From Propionibacteriales bacterium (GTDB lineage: Bacteria; Actinomycetota; Actinomycetes; Propionibacteriales; Nocardioidaceae), in assembly GCA_009377795.1 (NCBI GenBank), contig WHTJ01000038.1:1-40711 (forward strand): 40,711 bases of DNA, written 5' to 3'. Position 1 is the stretch's first letter; each line of letters opens with the position of its first letter. This document shows, one piece after another, positions 16,921-25,640 of the stretch. The notes below the pieces were generated by a model. That model was not told the DNA's origin. It saw only the letters and a program-made list of their open reading frames with translations, and made no database searches. The translations under genes were made by a program, and so were the position numbers.

Positions 16921-17289
16921 ATGAATGTTTCGGAAGGGTCAGGGCGGATCCAGCACGACGACCTTACGCCCGCGATCAGGCCGCGGTGGGCCGTCGTCGG
17001 TGCCGATGGGAGTCTCGTGCGTGACAGGGGCGCGACCGCCTCGGCGCGTACTGTGGCGGGCGACTACGAGGTGTTCTTCAACCGCGACGTCTCCGAATGC
17101 GATTTCGTGGCGACGTTGGGAAACCCGGGCGCCGGCAACCCGGACCCCGGCTTCATCGTCGTCGCAGCGCGGGTCGGTCAGCCGAACGGGGTGTTCGTGG
17201 CGACCTCCAACACCGCTGGCGCCAGCACGGACCGTTCGTTCCACCTGCAAAGTGGAGTGCTGATCCGAGCGGAAGGGACGGCTGGATGA
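16921..17289 (+). CDS. Hypothetical beta-rich protein, first gene of the TGT-like operon
   Basis: The protein has 122 residues from the ATG at 16921, which has GGGGAGGGG just upstream (the earlier in-frame ATG at 16885 lacks this). No signal peptide or membrane segment. Residues 20-115 look beta-stranded: RWAVVGADGSLVRDRG, GDYEVFFNRDVSECDFVATLG, FIVVAARVGQPNGVFVATSN and a final RSFHLQSGVLI. This pattern is reminiscent of jelly-roll or tail-fibre-tip folds. I do not recognise a named family with confidence. Its stop overlaps the next start (ATGA), so it is coupled to the 479-aa gene. Confidence 0.7.
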   Translation: MNVSEGSGRIQHDDLTPAIRPRWAVVGADGSLVRDRGATASARTVAGDYEVFFNRDVSECDFVATLGNPGAGNPDPGFIVVAARVGQPNGVFVATSNTAGASTDRSFHLQSGVLIRAEGTAG

Positions 17290-18725
17290 TGTCTGCGGTG
17301 GAGAGTTTGGCGGTGGTGCCGGTTCCGCCGGCCTCGGAGCACAGTGGCGAGGCGCTGGCGGGTTTGCTGGTGCCGCAGCGGCAGGCGGCCCGGGACGCGG
17401 ACTGGCCGACACTGCTGCAGTTGTCGCTGAACCTGCTGGGTGCCGCGCATGGGCATGGGGTGGCTATCCGGGCGGTGCGCGGCTCGGCTGCGGTGCAGGC
17501 TGAAGCAGCGGTGGAGATGGCGGCGCAGCTACAGGACGGGCTGGCTGAGCTGGCGGCCCGGGACGATCATGCCGCGCAGGCGCAGGGCATCCGGGAGCAC
17601 CTGCAGGGGATCGACGCGTCGTTGGCGACGCGAGCCGGCCCGCTGCTGGATCAGGTGGCGGCCGGGTCGATCGAGCCTGGACCGTTCGAGGAGGGCCGGG
17701 CGTCGGCGGCGGTGTTGGGGCAGGCGGCGGGCACCGAGCTGGAGGCGGGGTTGTGTGTGGCCGCGGCGGCGCGGGGACTGCTGGGGCTGGTGCATTGGGT
17801 GGTGAACACCGCCGACCCGGGCTCGCCGGATCTATCGCGGTTCGACGCCCAGCTGGAAGCGTTCCAGCAGGCCCACGCCGAGACGGCGCAGACGCTGCGG
17901 GCGGGCGAGCTGGCGCTGCACACCGCGTGCGCCGACGGGCGGCCGGCCGCGGTGGAGGCTGAGGCGGCCGGGCTGTCGGGAACGGTGCAGGAGGTGGTGG
18001 TGCCGTTCGCCGCCCAGCAAACGGTCGGCCGGGGATGGGTGGCGGCGCTACGCCAGGCCGGCCGGGGCGGGGACGCCGAGCAGATCGGCCGGGTGCTGGC
18101 CGCCGACGCACTGCTGCTGCGGCGGGCGATCGCCGATGCGGCGGTGGCTGAACAGCTACGGCTGGACCTGGCGTTGCGGGAGCAGCCGGAGCCAGTGGCC
18201 GCGCTGCTGCAGGCCAGCGGGGTGGCCTTCGACGCCGAGCTACCGAATGGCCGCGACACCCCACTGGCGCATCTGGGCGCCGCCGACGACGGCGACTTCG
18301 TGCAGGTGGAGGGGTTCGTGGTGGAGGCCACCGCGGACCGGGAAGCCGACGGGAAGCTGGTGGGCCGGCTGGTGGTGCAGGATGCCTCCAGCCAAGCCAC
18401 CGCGGAGCTGGCGACCGTCTTTCTGCATCCGCCGCACGTGGGGATCACGCTGGGCTGTTATCTGGTGGCCCACGGGATTTTCCGGGTGTCGTCTGCCCGG
18501 CTTCAGGGCCGGCCGGGGGTGGAGGTGGATGCGTTGGCGCCGGCGGCGCTGGGGCAGGCCGCCTGGCAGGCGCGGCTGTGGTTCACCGCCGGCCGCTGGC
18601 TGGATATGTGGCGCAGCAACCTGAACCTGTGCTGGTCGCTGGGCGGCCACACCGCCGGCCCGGACGACAGCGAGGAACCCACCCGCGGCGCGGCGGAGCT
18701 GATCTACGCCCCGTTCGCCCGCTGA
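17286..18725 (+). CDS. Hypothetical 479-aa protein, helical N-terminus with OB-like C-terminal part
   Basis: The start ATG at 17286 (or 17289) overlaps the previous stop; upstream ORF extension would run through that gene in another frame. Residues 20-310 are Ala-rich and predicted helical, with repeated amphipathic segments. Residues 335-420 (DFVQVEGFVVEATA, GKLVGRLVVQDASSQATAELA, YLVAHGIFRVSSARLQG) have the strand-turn pattern of an OB-fold, which would suggest nucleic-acid binding. The C-terminus is Trp-rich (WQARLWFTAGRWLDMWRSNLNLCW). I cannot assign a family. It is followed 24 bp later by the small coiled-coil gene, so all four genes appear co-transcribed. Confidence 0.75.
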   Translation: MMSAVESLAVVPVPPASEHSGEALAGLLVPQRQAARDADWPTLLQLSLNLLGAAHGHGVAIRAVRGSAAVQAEAAVEMAAQLQDGLAELAARDDHAAQAQGIREHLQGIDASLATRAGPLLDQVAAGSIEPGPFEEGRASAAVLGQAAGTELEAGLCVAAAARGLLGLVHWVVNTADPGSPDLSRFDAQLEAFQQAHAETAQTLRAGELALHTACADGRPAAVEAEAAGLSGTVQEVVVPFAAQQTVGRGWVAALRQAGRGGDAEQIGRVLAADALLLRRAIADAAVAEQLRLDLALREQPEPVAALLQASGVAFDAELPNGRDTPLAHLGAADDGDFVQVEGFVVEATADREADGKLVGRLVVQDASSQATAELATVFLHPPHVGITLGCYLVAHGIFRVSSARLQGRPGVEVDALAPAALGQAAWQARLWFTAGRWLDMWRSNLNLCWSLGGHTAGPDDSEEPTRGAAELIYAPFAR

Positions 18726-18749
18726 GCCGACGCGGAAAGGGAGGTTGTG

Positions 18750-19085
18750 ATGGCTGGGTCTGCATGCGAGACACTGCGGGATGAGGCCCGCGATGCCCGC
18801 CGGGACGCCGAGCAGGCGGCCACGGAGACCAAGGAGAGCCTGCAGGAGGCCCGCGACGACACTGGCAAGGCGATCGCGTTGTGCGCGACCACCGCCGGCG
18901 GTTTCGCCGCCGGCGTGGCCGCCGGGCTGGCCACCACCCCGGCGTGCCTGGGCGGGGTCTGGGAGGCGGCCACCTCCTGGTGCGATGTGCGGGACTCCGG
19001 CAAGGAGGCCGTCGATGCGACCGCTGCCGCCGCGGAGGCGCAGCAAGCGTATCTGGCCTGCTTGAACGACCACAAACGCAGCTAA
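18750..19085 (+). CDS. Small protein with coiled coil and glycine-rich hydrophobic segment
   Basis: The protein has 111 residues from the ATG at 18750, preceded by GGGAGG at 5 bp (the in-frame GTG at 18747 is too close to it). Residues 5-40 are highly charged and heptad-like (coiled coil). Residues 41-70 form a Gly/Ala-rich hydrophobic stretch (GGFAAGVAAGLATTP) resembling a glycine zipper. A second amphipathic helix follows. Four cysteines lie near positions 6, 45, 66 and 78, plus one near 103. It could oligomerise or insert into membrane. No named family recognised. Confidence 0.7.
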   Translation: MAGSACETLRDEARDARRDAEQAATETKESLQEARDDTGKAIALCATTAGGFAAGVAAGLATTPACLGGVWEAATSWCDVRDSGKEAVDATAAAAEAQQAYLACLNDHKRS

Positions 19086-19107
19086 GCCTGCTGTCGGCGC
19101 GGTCGTG

Positions 19108-20526
19108 ATGGGACAGTTCTTCTACAACCTCTCACCGGACACCTTCACCCCGGCCAACCTGCAGCTGGAGCCGGTCGGCTACCTGCTGGCCCCCAACAAC
19201 GCCACCCCGCAGCTGACCGGGCTGGCCCGCCGGGTCCGCGCCGCCGGGTTGGGGCTGCTGGCCGACAACGGCAACTTCACCGTGATCGGTCAGGTCCGGG
19301 CCGCCCTGTCTGAGGCGGCCGCGGCGCTGCACGCGCAGGTCGACGCGGTGGAGGACCGGCTGGGCCGGTCGGTCCGGCCCGGTGAGCTGCCCGATCGACT
19401 GCAGGCCGACTATTTCGAGTTGTCGGTGCGGGCCCGGGAGCTTGCCCGGCAGCTGGCCGGCGACGGCGAGGCCAGCCTGGCCGGGCAGCTGGCGCTGGAC
19501 CCCACCTATCTGATCGGGGTCGAGGACATCACCGCCGCCTGCTGGCTGGCGCTGGACCTGGAACGCAGCCACACCGGACGGCGGCGCCGGGACTGGCGCC
19601 GGATGAACACCGCGGTCGCCCGCCGCGCCGCGGAGCGGATCGACCGGCTGCCGGAGCGGCTGCGCGAGCGGTACTATCCGGTGGCCTGCGCGGAGTCCTA
19701 CAACACCGCCTGGGACGCCGGACAGGTGTTCGCCGACCACGGTCTGACCCCGATCGCAATGGGCTTCGGCGCCTTCATGGCCGACGCCAACTACACGGAT
19801 CACGTGTTCATCGGCCGCCGCCGGATCGATTTCCCCGGCCGGCTGCCGAACCGCTACACCCGCACCGTGCTGGTCGCCCGCGGCTTCTGGGACGGCTACC
19901 GCTCCGCCGCCGGCACGACCCCGCAGGGGTTCCACTTCCTCGGCCTGGGCGCCCCGATCATGCTCCCGCTGGTCGCCCTGGCCGCCGACAACGACACCGC
20001 CTTGAGTTTCGACGCGACCAGCCCGATCAAGGACGCACTGCGTGATGGTGTGCTCTACGTCACCAAGCCCGCCTACCTTAAGATCCGCATCCGCAAGAGC
20101 GCCGGCTGGCTGGCCTCCGACCTGCGCCGCACCTGGGACTGCCCCTGCCCGTTCTGCACCGCATTCGCCGAACAGTTCCCGTTCGACTATCCAGTCGGGC
20201 ACGCCTGGCGGACTGCCCATCCCGACCAGGACCCCACCGCAGCCGACCTGCGCCCCGGAGGCGCGCTCTACGACGCCTACCCGCTGTTCTCCGAACCGCC
20301 GTCCGGGCCCCGTCGCGACGCCGTCGACCACGCCCGCATCGGACACAACCACTGGGCCCTGGAAACCATCCTCACCGCCATCCGCGAAAGCCGCGGCCAC
20401 GACACCCTGCGGGCGCATGTGCAGGCAGTGGTCGCCGCCTACACACCGACCACCTCACCGCCCTTCGCTGAGGCCGTCACCAACGGGCTGCGGTTCGCCA
20501 CCGCCGACATCGAATCATCGCCCTAA
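19108..20526 (+). CDS. tRNA-guanine transglycosylase (TGT)-like / DpdA-like base-exchange enzyme
   Basis: The protein has 472 residues from the ATG at 19108. TGTs swap guanine in nucleic acid for a 7-deazaguanine; DpdA relatives do so in DNA. I see the TGT core out to its ends. DNGNF (53-57) matches DSGGF with the general-acid Asp. FLGLGAP (277-283) stands for the VGGL-type loop. SFDATSPIKDALRDGVLY (300-317) matches the FDCVxPTRxARxGxLF nucleophile segment, with Asp302. KIRIRKSAGWL leads into the zinc motif CPCPFC (Cys345, 347, 350), and a candidate fourth ligand is at His413/415 in IGHNHWALE. Similarity to bacterial Tgt is distant and the 100-190 region is an insertion. The gene is 22 bp after the small protein gene. 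No queC/D/E/F genes are in the window, so preQ0 would have to come from elsewhere. Confidence 0.75.
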   Translation: MGQFFYNLSPDTFTPANLQLEPVGYLLAPNNATPQLTGLARRVRAAGLGLLADNGNFTVIGQVRAALSEAAAALHAQVDAVEDRLGRSVRPGELPDRLQADYFELSVRARELARQLAGDGEASLAGQLALDPTYLIGVEDITAACWLALDLERSHTGRRRRDWRRMNTAVARRAAERIDRLPERLRERYYPVACAESYNTAWDAGQVFADHGLTPIAMGFGAFMADANYTDHVFIGRRRIDFPGRLPNRYTRTVLVARGFWDGYRSAAGTTPQGFHFLGLGAPIMLPLVALAADNDTALSFDATSPIKDALRDGVLYVTKPAYLKIRIRKSAGWLASDLRRTWDCPCPFCTAFAEQFPFDYPVGHAWRTAHPDQDPTAADLRPGGALYDAYPLFSEPPSGPRRDAVDHARIGHNHWALETILTAIRESRGHDTLRAHVQAVVAAYTPTTSPPFAEAVTNGLRFATADIESSP

Positions 20527-20534
20527 TGGGATCC

Positions 20535-20910
20535 GACTGGCGTTTCCTCCGACGGTTCTGGTGGAGACTCTCAGATCCCGGTGTAACTGGCCCGAAGTGC
20601 CATGCTCAAGCAGAACTGGCCTACGTGTACTGACCACGGACGTTAGGTACGGCGTGCCTGCTGGACGATGAACGCGCTCCCGAAGGCGGGACAACAGGAG
20701 AGAGGGAACGCGACCGGCGGTCATGAGCTCGCCATGGACGAATCCACTCCGCCAACCGCTGGACCGGTGAGACACGATGACGCGATCCAGCAGCTAGGTC
20801 GCGAATCCACCGGAGAAGCAAAGGAGCCGTAGGATTTGGCCCGGGATTCCGGACGGTTGTGCAGACCATGTTGCGTTTTCGGGCTCGTTCAGCCGGAACA
20901 ACAGCGGCCG
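20535..20910 (+). other. Non-coding region with possible group II intron remnant
   Basis: No protein of quality fits here, yet the stretch has features recalling the structured leader of bacterial group II introns. The phrase CTGGCCTACG followed by GATGAACGCGCTCCCGAAGG (about 20618-20690) is one. A GAGCCGT (20824-20830) facing ACGGTT (20853-20858), as in domain V, is another, along with pairing CGCGACC/GGTCGCG. The domain V-like loop is 2 nt too long and lacks a clear tetraloop. No reverse transcriptase ORF exists. It abuts the point where the AfsR-like gene loses similarity. Weak call. Confidence 0.25.
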
Positions 20911-22732
20911 ATGAGGCCGGGTCGGTGCCGAACGGCGACTCGTGGTGCGTCAGCCCGAAATCGCGAGCCCAGGCGAGGAACCCGTCGACCACGCGATCGG
21001 TCTCCCCGGCCGCATCCCGCTCCGCCGTACTGAACTCCCGCACGGTCTCCAGCATCCGAATGCGTGTGCCCGATGGGCTGTCGCTCACCTTGAGCAGCGA
21101 CTGATCGACCAGATTCTCCAGGATCTCCAGGGCGTCACCGTCACGGTCGCCGAGCAGGTACCGCGCGGCCTCCGCGGTGAAGCCGCTCGGGAAGACCGAC
21201 AACGCCCGCATCGCCGCCTGCTCGCCCGGTTCGAGGAGGTTCCAGCTCCAGTCGACCACGGCGCGCAGAGTGTGGTGCCGCTCCGGTGCGTCCCGCGGAC
21301 CGCCACGCAGCAAGGAGAAACGGTCGTCCAGGGCTCGGGCGATCTCCGCCACCGACATGACCCGGACCCGGGCGGCCGCGAGCTCCACTGCGAGCGGCAG
21401 CCCGTCCAGACGACGGCACAGGTCCTCCACCACCTCGGCCGGTAGGTCGACACCCGGGCGGGCGGCCGTCGCGCGCTGACCGAACAGCTCGACGGTCGTG
21501 GTCGGGTTCAGCTCCGGCAGCCGGTACACCGACTCCGACGACAGGCCCAGTGGAGCACGGCTGGTCGTGAGCACTCGCACGCCCTGTGTCATCGACACCA
21601 GGGCCCCTACCAGCTCGACGACGCCACGGATCACGTGTTCACAGTTGTCCAGCACCAGCAGTACCGGACCCGGACCGAGGGTGTCGACGATGCCGGCAAG
21701 GGTGTCCGTGGTGTTGGCGAGGCGGCCCATCGCGGCGCGTCGGGCGTCGCCGACCCCGAGGGTTGCCGCGACCTCGCTAGCGACGTCGTCATCGGTGAAG
21801 ACCCCGGCGAGCGCGACGACGTACACGATCCGCTGCTCCGCCTGGCGGCTCACGGCATGCGCGAGCCGCGTCTTGCCGAGCCCGCCGGGACCGACGATCG
21901 ACGTGACCCGCGATGTACGCAGCAGGTTCGCCACCGCGGCGATGTCCTCGTCGCGGCCGAGCAGCCGGTTGGGCTCCTGTGCGACACCGTGCCGGACCAC
22001 AGGCGCCGTACCCTCCAACAGCCGCCAATGCATGGCCTGCAGCTCCGCGCCCGGATCGGAACCCAGCTCGTCGCGCAACGACCGGCGATACGCCTCATAC
22101 CTGTCCAGTGCCGCGGACGGTCCCGCCGTCTCCGCCTCACAACGCAGCAGCTCCAGCAGCACCTCCTCGTCCCGCGGGCGCTCGCGAGCCACATCGGAGA
22201 GCGGCTCGAAGGCCTCCGCCCGGCGACCCAGCCGGGACAGCGCCAGTGCACGGGCACGCACCAGCGATCGGTACGTCGACGCACGCTCCACGCGCAGCTC
22301 GCCCACCGGGTCACCGAACCCGGTGTCGTCGCCCGGTGGTCCCTCCCACAGCGCGAGACCCGCCTCGGCATCGGCGAGCGCGGCCGCATGATCCCCGGCA
22401 CGAGAGGCGCGCGCGCTTGCGGACGCGCTGAGCAGAACGGCAGAGGCGTCGACCCGGTCCTCGCTCAGAGACAACCGGTAGCCGGTGGATGTGCTGACGA
22501 TGACCTCAGCACCCAACTGCGCCCGAGCGCGCGAGACAAGGACCTGCAGTGCCTTCGTCGGATTCTCCGGCTGCTCATCCGGCCACAACCCCTCCACCAA
22601 CCGGGCAGTGCTCCGACCCCTGCGCAAGTCACCCACGAGGAGCGCGAGCAGGCCACGGAGCCGCGGGCTGGTGATCTCCCGGTCACGGTAGGACACCTCC
22701 GACAGCAGACTCAGCTCGGTCTCGGTGGTCAC
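20621..22732 (-). pseudogene. AfsR/SARP-like regulator (BTAD + NB-ARC ATPase), C-terminally truncated
   Basis: Reading from GTG at 22732, residues 1-90 are an OmpR-type winged helix and 95-240 the bacterial transcriptional activator (BTAD) domain. About 255-560 form an NB-ARC-type ATPase with Walker A GPGGLGKT (281-288) and Walker B LLVLDNCEH (358-366). Related proteins continue with several hundred residues of TPR repeats to about 900-1,100 aa. Here similarity ends near residue 605 (about 20910), shortly after DFGLTHHESPFG, and a random-looking basic tail runs to the stop at 20621. DNA-binding and ATPase parts are intact, so partial function is possible. Such regulators usually activate secondary-metabolite genes; none is next to it. 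Confidence 0.8.
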
Positions 22733-22953
22733 CGAATCAGATTAACCAGGACGGTCGTCATTCTTCTGCGGTTCGGATACTGACAGGCTCGGCCGATACC
22801 GCCGAGGGCCGAACGGCACGCTCTGTCGACAGTCCCGCATGGCTTGCGGCTCCGACATAGTGCTGCGCCGCGGACGCGCTCCGGTGCTGCGGTGTGCCCG
22901 TTCCCCGTCCCCGCGGTGGCGGCACGCTCGGAGGCCGACCGCATCGGGTTACG

Positions 22954-24441
22954 TCAGACCCCTATCCGCTCCCAGGGTCCCCAGATCGCGAAGGTCATGC
23001 CGCGGCTTGCCTGGATGTTGACGAACAGGGTGTGACCGTCGGGCGAGAACGTCGACCCTGCGAACTCGTCGCCGAACCGGGGTGAGCCGGTGAGCTGGCT
23101 GACCAGACGGTTTAGTGCGATGTCCCAGAGCTGTCCGCCGCGGGACAGGCCGCGGATGTAGTTGTCGACCGAGCTGTCCTCGCAGACGACGAGGGTCCCG
23201 CGGGCGCTGGTCGTGATGTTGTCCGGGAAGTCGAACCGGAGGTTCGCTTCGGCGGGGTCGACCGGGGCCTGGAAGATAATCTGGAGCATTTGCGAGCGGC
23301 AGTTATATGCCCATACCTGGCCGTTGCCGCGACCAAACCCGTTGGCATTGTCGTCGTCGGAGTCGTCCTCTGCGGGGCCGCCGCCCTGGGTCGAGGTGAA
23401 GTAGACGACGTTGTCGTCGTAGACCTGTCCCTCGAGGCGGGAGAAGAGCGCGGCGCCTTTTGCACGGCCCTGCTCGCCGACCGCGACCAGCGCGGCGTCG
23501 TTGGTGGTTGGAGCCGGCTGACCGGGCGTGAACGGGAAGGTTGGGTTCGGGTTCTCGATGTCGACCCATTCGACGGCGTACGTAGCCCGCTGTGGCTGTC
23601 GAGCCTCGAGGTGAAGGTTCGGCTGGCCTTTGACGGCGAGCATCTGCAGCCGACCGTCGTTGTCGAGCCTGCCGGTCTGCATCGGGTTGGTTGCGGGAAT
23701 GTAGCGGTAGAAGCCGGACGGGAACTCGAAGTTGTCCTCGGTGAGGTAGAGGATGCCGTCGACCGGGTCGAATGAGACCGCTTCGTGCGCGAAGCGTCCG
23801 GCCTGGGTGATCGGCTGGCGGTCACTTTGGCCGTCGGCCGGCACTTCGAAGACGTACCCGTGCGGCTTCTGCAGCGCGACGTTGGAGGCGCCGGTGAAGT
23901 CCGACCCAACGTCGGGTCCGTTGACCGTCTCCTCGCAGGTGATCCAGGACCCCCATGGCATCACGCCGCCGCTGCAGTTGAACATCGTGCCGTTCAGGCT
24001 GGTGTAGGCGTGCACAACCTCACCGAAGGGCGTCACCTCGATCGTCGTAGTGCCGGCGCCGGCCTGCGCGTCGTACGGCGTGCCAGGCCCGAAAGCCGGA
24101 GTGTTGGGGGAGTTGGTGATCTCGTGGTTGCGAACCAGCACCACGTTGCCATCGGGCCCGCGGAAAGTGCCCATGCCGTCGTGGCGGCCGGGAAGCGTCG
24201 TACCGTCGTCAAGGGTCACCGTGAACTCGGTGTCATGGAAGGACCGGTACGAGAAGCCCGCCGGCAGGTGCAGCCGTACCATGCCGTCCCGCTCGTCCGC
24301 GATCGGACGCAGCGCGCGGAACGGAGCGTTGGGTGCGGCGCCAGCTGTCGGCGGGCCCAGCAAACCCTGGAACGGGCCACCCGCGAGAGCGGCCACAGCG
24401 GCCGCGCCACCCTTGAGCACCGTGCGACGTTCGACGGTCAT
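22954..24441 (-). CDS. PhoX-family (DUF839) phosphatase, Tat-exported
   Basis: The protein has 495 residues from the ATG at 24441, which has GGGAGG upstream; a longer in-frame start at 24474 adds 11 unconserved residues. ERRTVLKGG followed by an Ala-rich hydrophobic stretch and AGAA is a twin-arginine signal with a likely cleavage site. The mature part matches DUF839/PhoX beta-propellers: NHEITNSPN, GGVMPWGSWITCEETVNG, GRFAHEAVSFDP, YLTEDNFEFPSGFYRYIP and EFAGSTFSPDGHTLFVNIQ. PhoX enzymes use Fe/Ca and release phosphate from organic esters outside the cell. An Asp-rich insert (EDDSDDDNANG) may be a surface loop. It appears monocistronic. Confidence 0.88.
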   Translation of the reverse strand: MTVERRTVLKGGAAAVAALAGGPFQGLLGPPTAGAAPNAPFRALRPIADERDGMVRLHLPAGFSYRSFHDTEFTVTLDDGTTLPGRHDGMGTFRGPDGNVVLVRNHEITNSPNTPAFGPGTPYDAQAGAGTTTIEVTPFGEVVHAYTSLNGTMFNCSGGVMPWGSWITCEETVNGPDVGSDFTGASNVALQKPHGYVFEVPADGQSDRQPITQAGRFAHEAVSFDPVDGILYLTEDNFEFPSGFYRYIPATNPMQTGRLDNDGRLQMLAVKGQPNLHLEARQPQRATYAVEWVDIENPNPTFPFTPGQPAPTTNDAALVAVGEQGRAKGAALFSRLEGQVYDDNVVYFTSTQGGGPAEDDSDDDNANGFGRGNGQVWAYNCRSQMLQIIFQAPVDPAEANLRFDFPDNITTSARGTLVVCEDSSVDNYIRGLSRGGQLWDIALNRLVSQLTGSPRFGDEFAGSTFSPDGHTLFVNIQASRGMTFAIWGPWERIGV

Positions 24442-24474
24442 CTCTGGCCTCCCTGCCTCCCCGAGTGCCGTCAA

Positions 24475-25136
24475 ACCTCCACGCTAGACCCGACGCTGGC
24501 GATGAGATAGCCCCCAAACCGGACGACTAAGGCCGCGAGCACGGCCCGGCGATCGACGGATCAATCTAACCCGACCATCGGCGCTGTAAGCGCCCTCCAC
24601 GTTTCGACGAGCGGAGTCAGGTGCTCCCGGCCGATGCGGTCTCGTGACTGGGTTGCATCCACGAGAGGGTGGTCATCCTTGCCACGATGATGCCGCAGCG
24701 GACGAGCTTGACTGAGTGCGATCCGGACGCATTCGACAGTCTCGACACCACGTTCTACGGCCTCGAACCGAGACAGCCTGCCGACAGCAAGCTCGACGCC
24801 GCGATTCGGCGGCACCGGAACCGCTCCACCTGACACACCAGTCCCGGCCTCCGCTGCGCGTGTCCAGGCCGCTGCGCGCCACTACGTGATCGAGCAGAGT
24901 TCGAGCCTGGACCCACTCCGCTCCGGCCTACGAACATCGGCGCTTACCAGGTGAAGCGGGGTTGTGTGACGCGCCAAAGTAAAGCTGGGAACGATCCAGC
25001 GCTCACAGGGAGAACCACCCACGGCACGTCAACGCCGAGTCGGGCTGCACCTCCGGCCGCAGCTGTGATGACTGCCGCTCAACCCGATTGACCTGTCCTG
25101 CGTTTAACTGAGTGACAGACGCAGAAAGGGGCGACG
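24475..25136. other. 662-bp region without a convincing gene
   Basis: Between the divergent phoX and sigma-factor genes. Short ORFs on both strands have no family resemblance I can name. One 40-codon plus-strand piece (TECDPDAFDSLDTTFYGL, about 24715-24830) looks protein-like and may be a gene fragment. GGCGC-TGTAA-GCGCC (24580-24594) forms a small hairpin. Confidence 0.4.
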
Positions 25137-25640
25137 GTGCGCCGGCCGGACTGGGAGAGCGACTTCGAGGAGTTCGTTCTCGCGGCGTGGCAGCGACTCC
25201 GCCGGGCGGCGTATCTGATGACCGGAAGCCATCACGACGCCGAGGACCTTGTGCAGTCTGTGCTCGCCAAGATGTACGCATCCTGGCCACGAGTGAGGAA
25301 CACCGACGTATATGCGTATGCGTGGCGAAGCCTGCTCAACGCGAACATCGACCGGTCGAGGCGACGCCGATTCATAGAGGTCCATCAATTTCCTGAGGTG
25401 ATCGACCAGCCGCCGGAACCCGGTATAGAGCATCGAGATCAGATCGTTGACCTATTGGCCTCGCTCACCCAGCGGGAACGGGCGATGGTGGTCCTTCGCT
25501 ATTACTGCGATGCCTCGGTAGAACAGGTGGCCGACCATCTGGGCGTCTCCGAAGGCACGGTCAAGAGCGTCACGTCCCGGGCTTTGGCCAAGCTACGGGT
25601 GCAACCGTCGTCGGCCATACCGGAGGGGAATAGATCATGA
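25137..25640 (+). CDS. SigE-family ECF RNA polymerase sigma factor
   Basis: This 167-residue protein has sigma region 2 (FVLAAWQRLRRAAYLMTGSH, then DAEDLVQSVLAKMY) and region 4 (LLASLTQRERAMVVLRYY, then VEQVADHLGVSEGTVKSVTS), linked by a short region. GTG at 25137 is preceded by AAAGGGG. The SigE-type ECF group is common in actinomycetes. Its stop overlaps the ATG of the next gene (ATGA), typical for a sigma factor and its regulator. The target regulon cannot be read here. Confidence 0.92.
   Translation: MRRPDWESDFEEFVLAAWQRLRRAAYLMTGSHHDAEDLVQSVLAKMYASWPRVRNTDVYAYAWRSLLNANIDRSRRRRFIEVHQFPEVIDQPPEPGIEHRDQIVDLLASLTQRERAMVVLRYYCDASVEQVADHLGVSEGTVKSVTSRALAKLRVQPSSAIPEGNRS

Noticed and set aside
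20824-20859. Firm call of group II intron domain V
   Set aside because: The outer stem fits, but the loop is 2 nt too long, lacks a clear tetraloop and bulge, and no reverse transcriptase is present; kept only as a weak remnant hypothesis.
24561-24836. 91-aa minus-strand ORF in the phoX-sigma gap
   Set aside because: No family resemblance, no ribosome site, and competing ORFs on the other strand; not supported as a gene.
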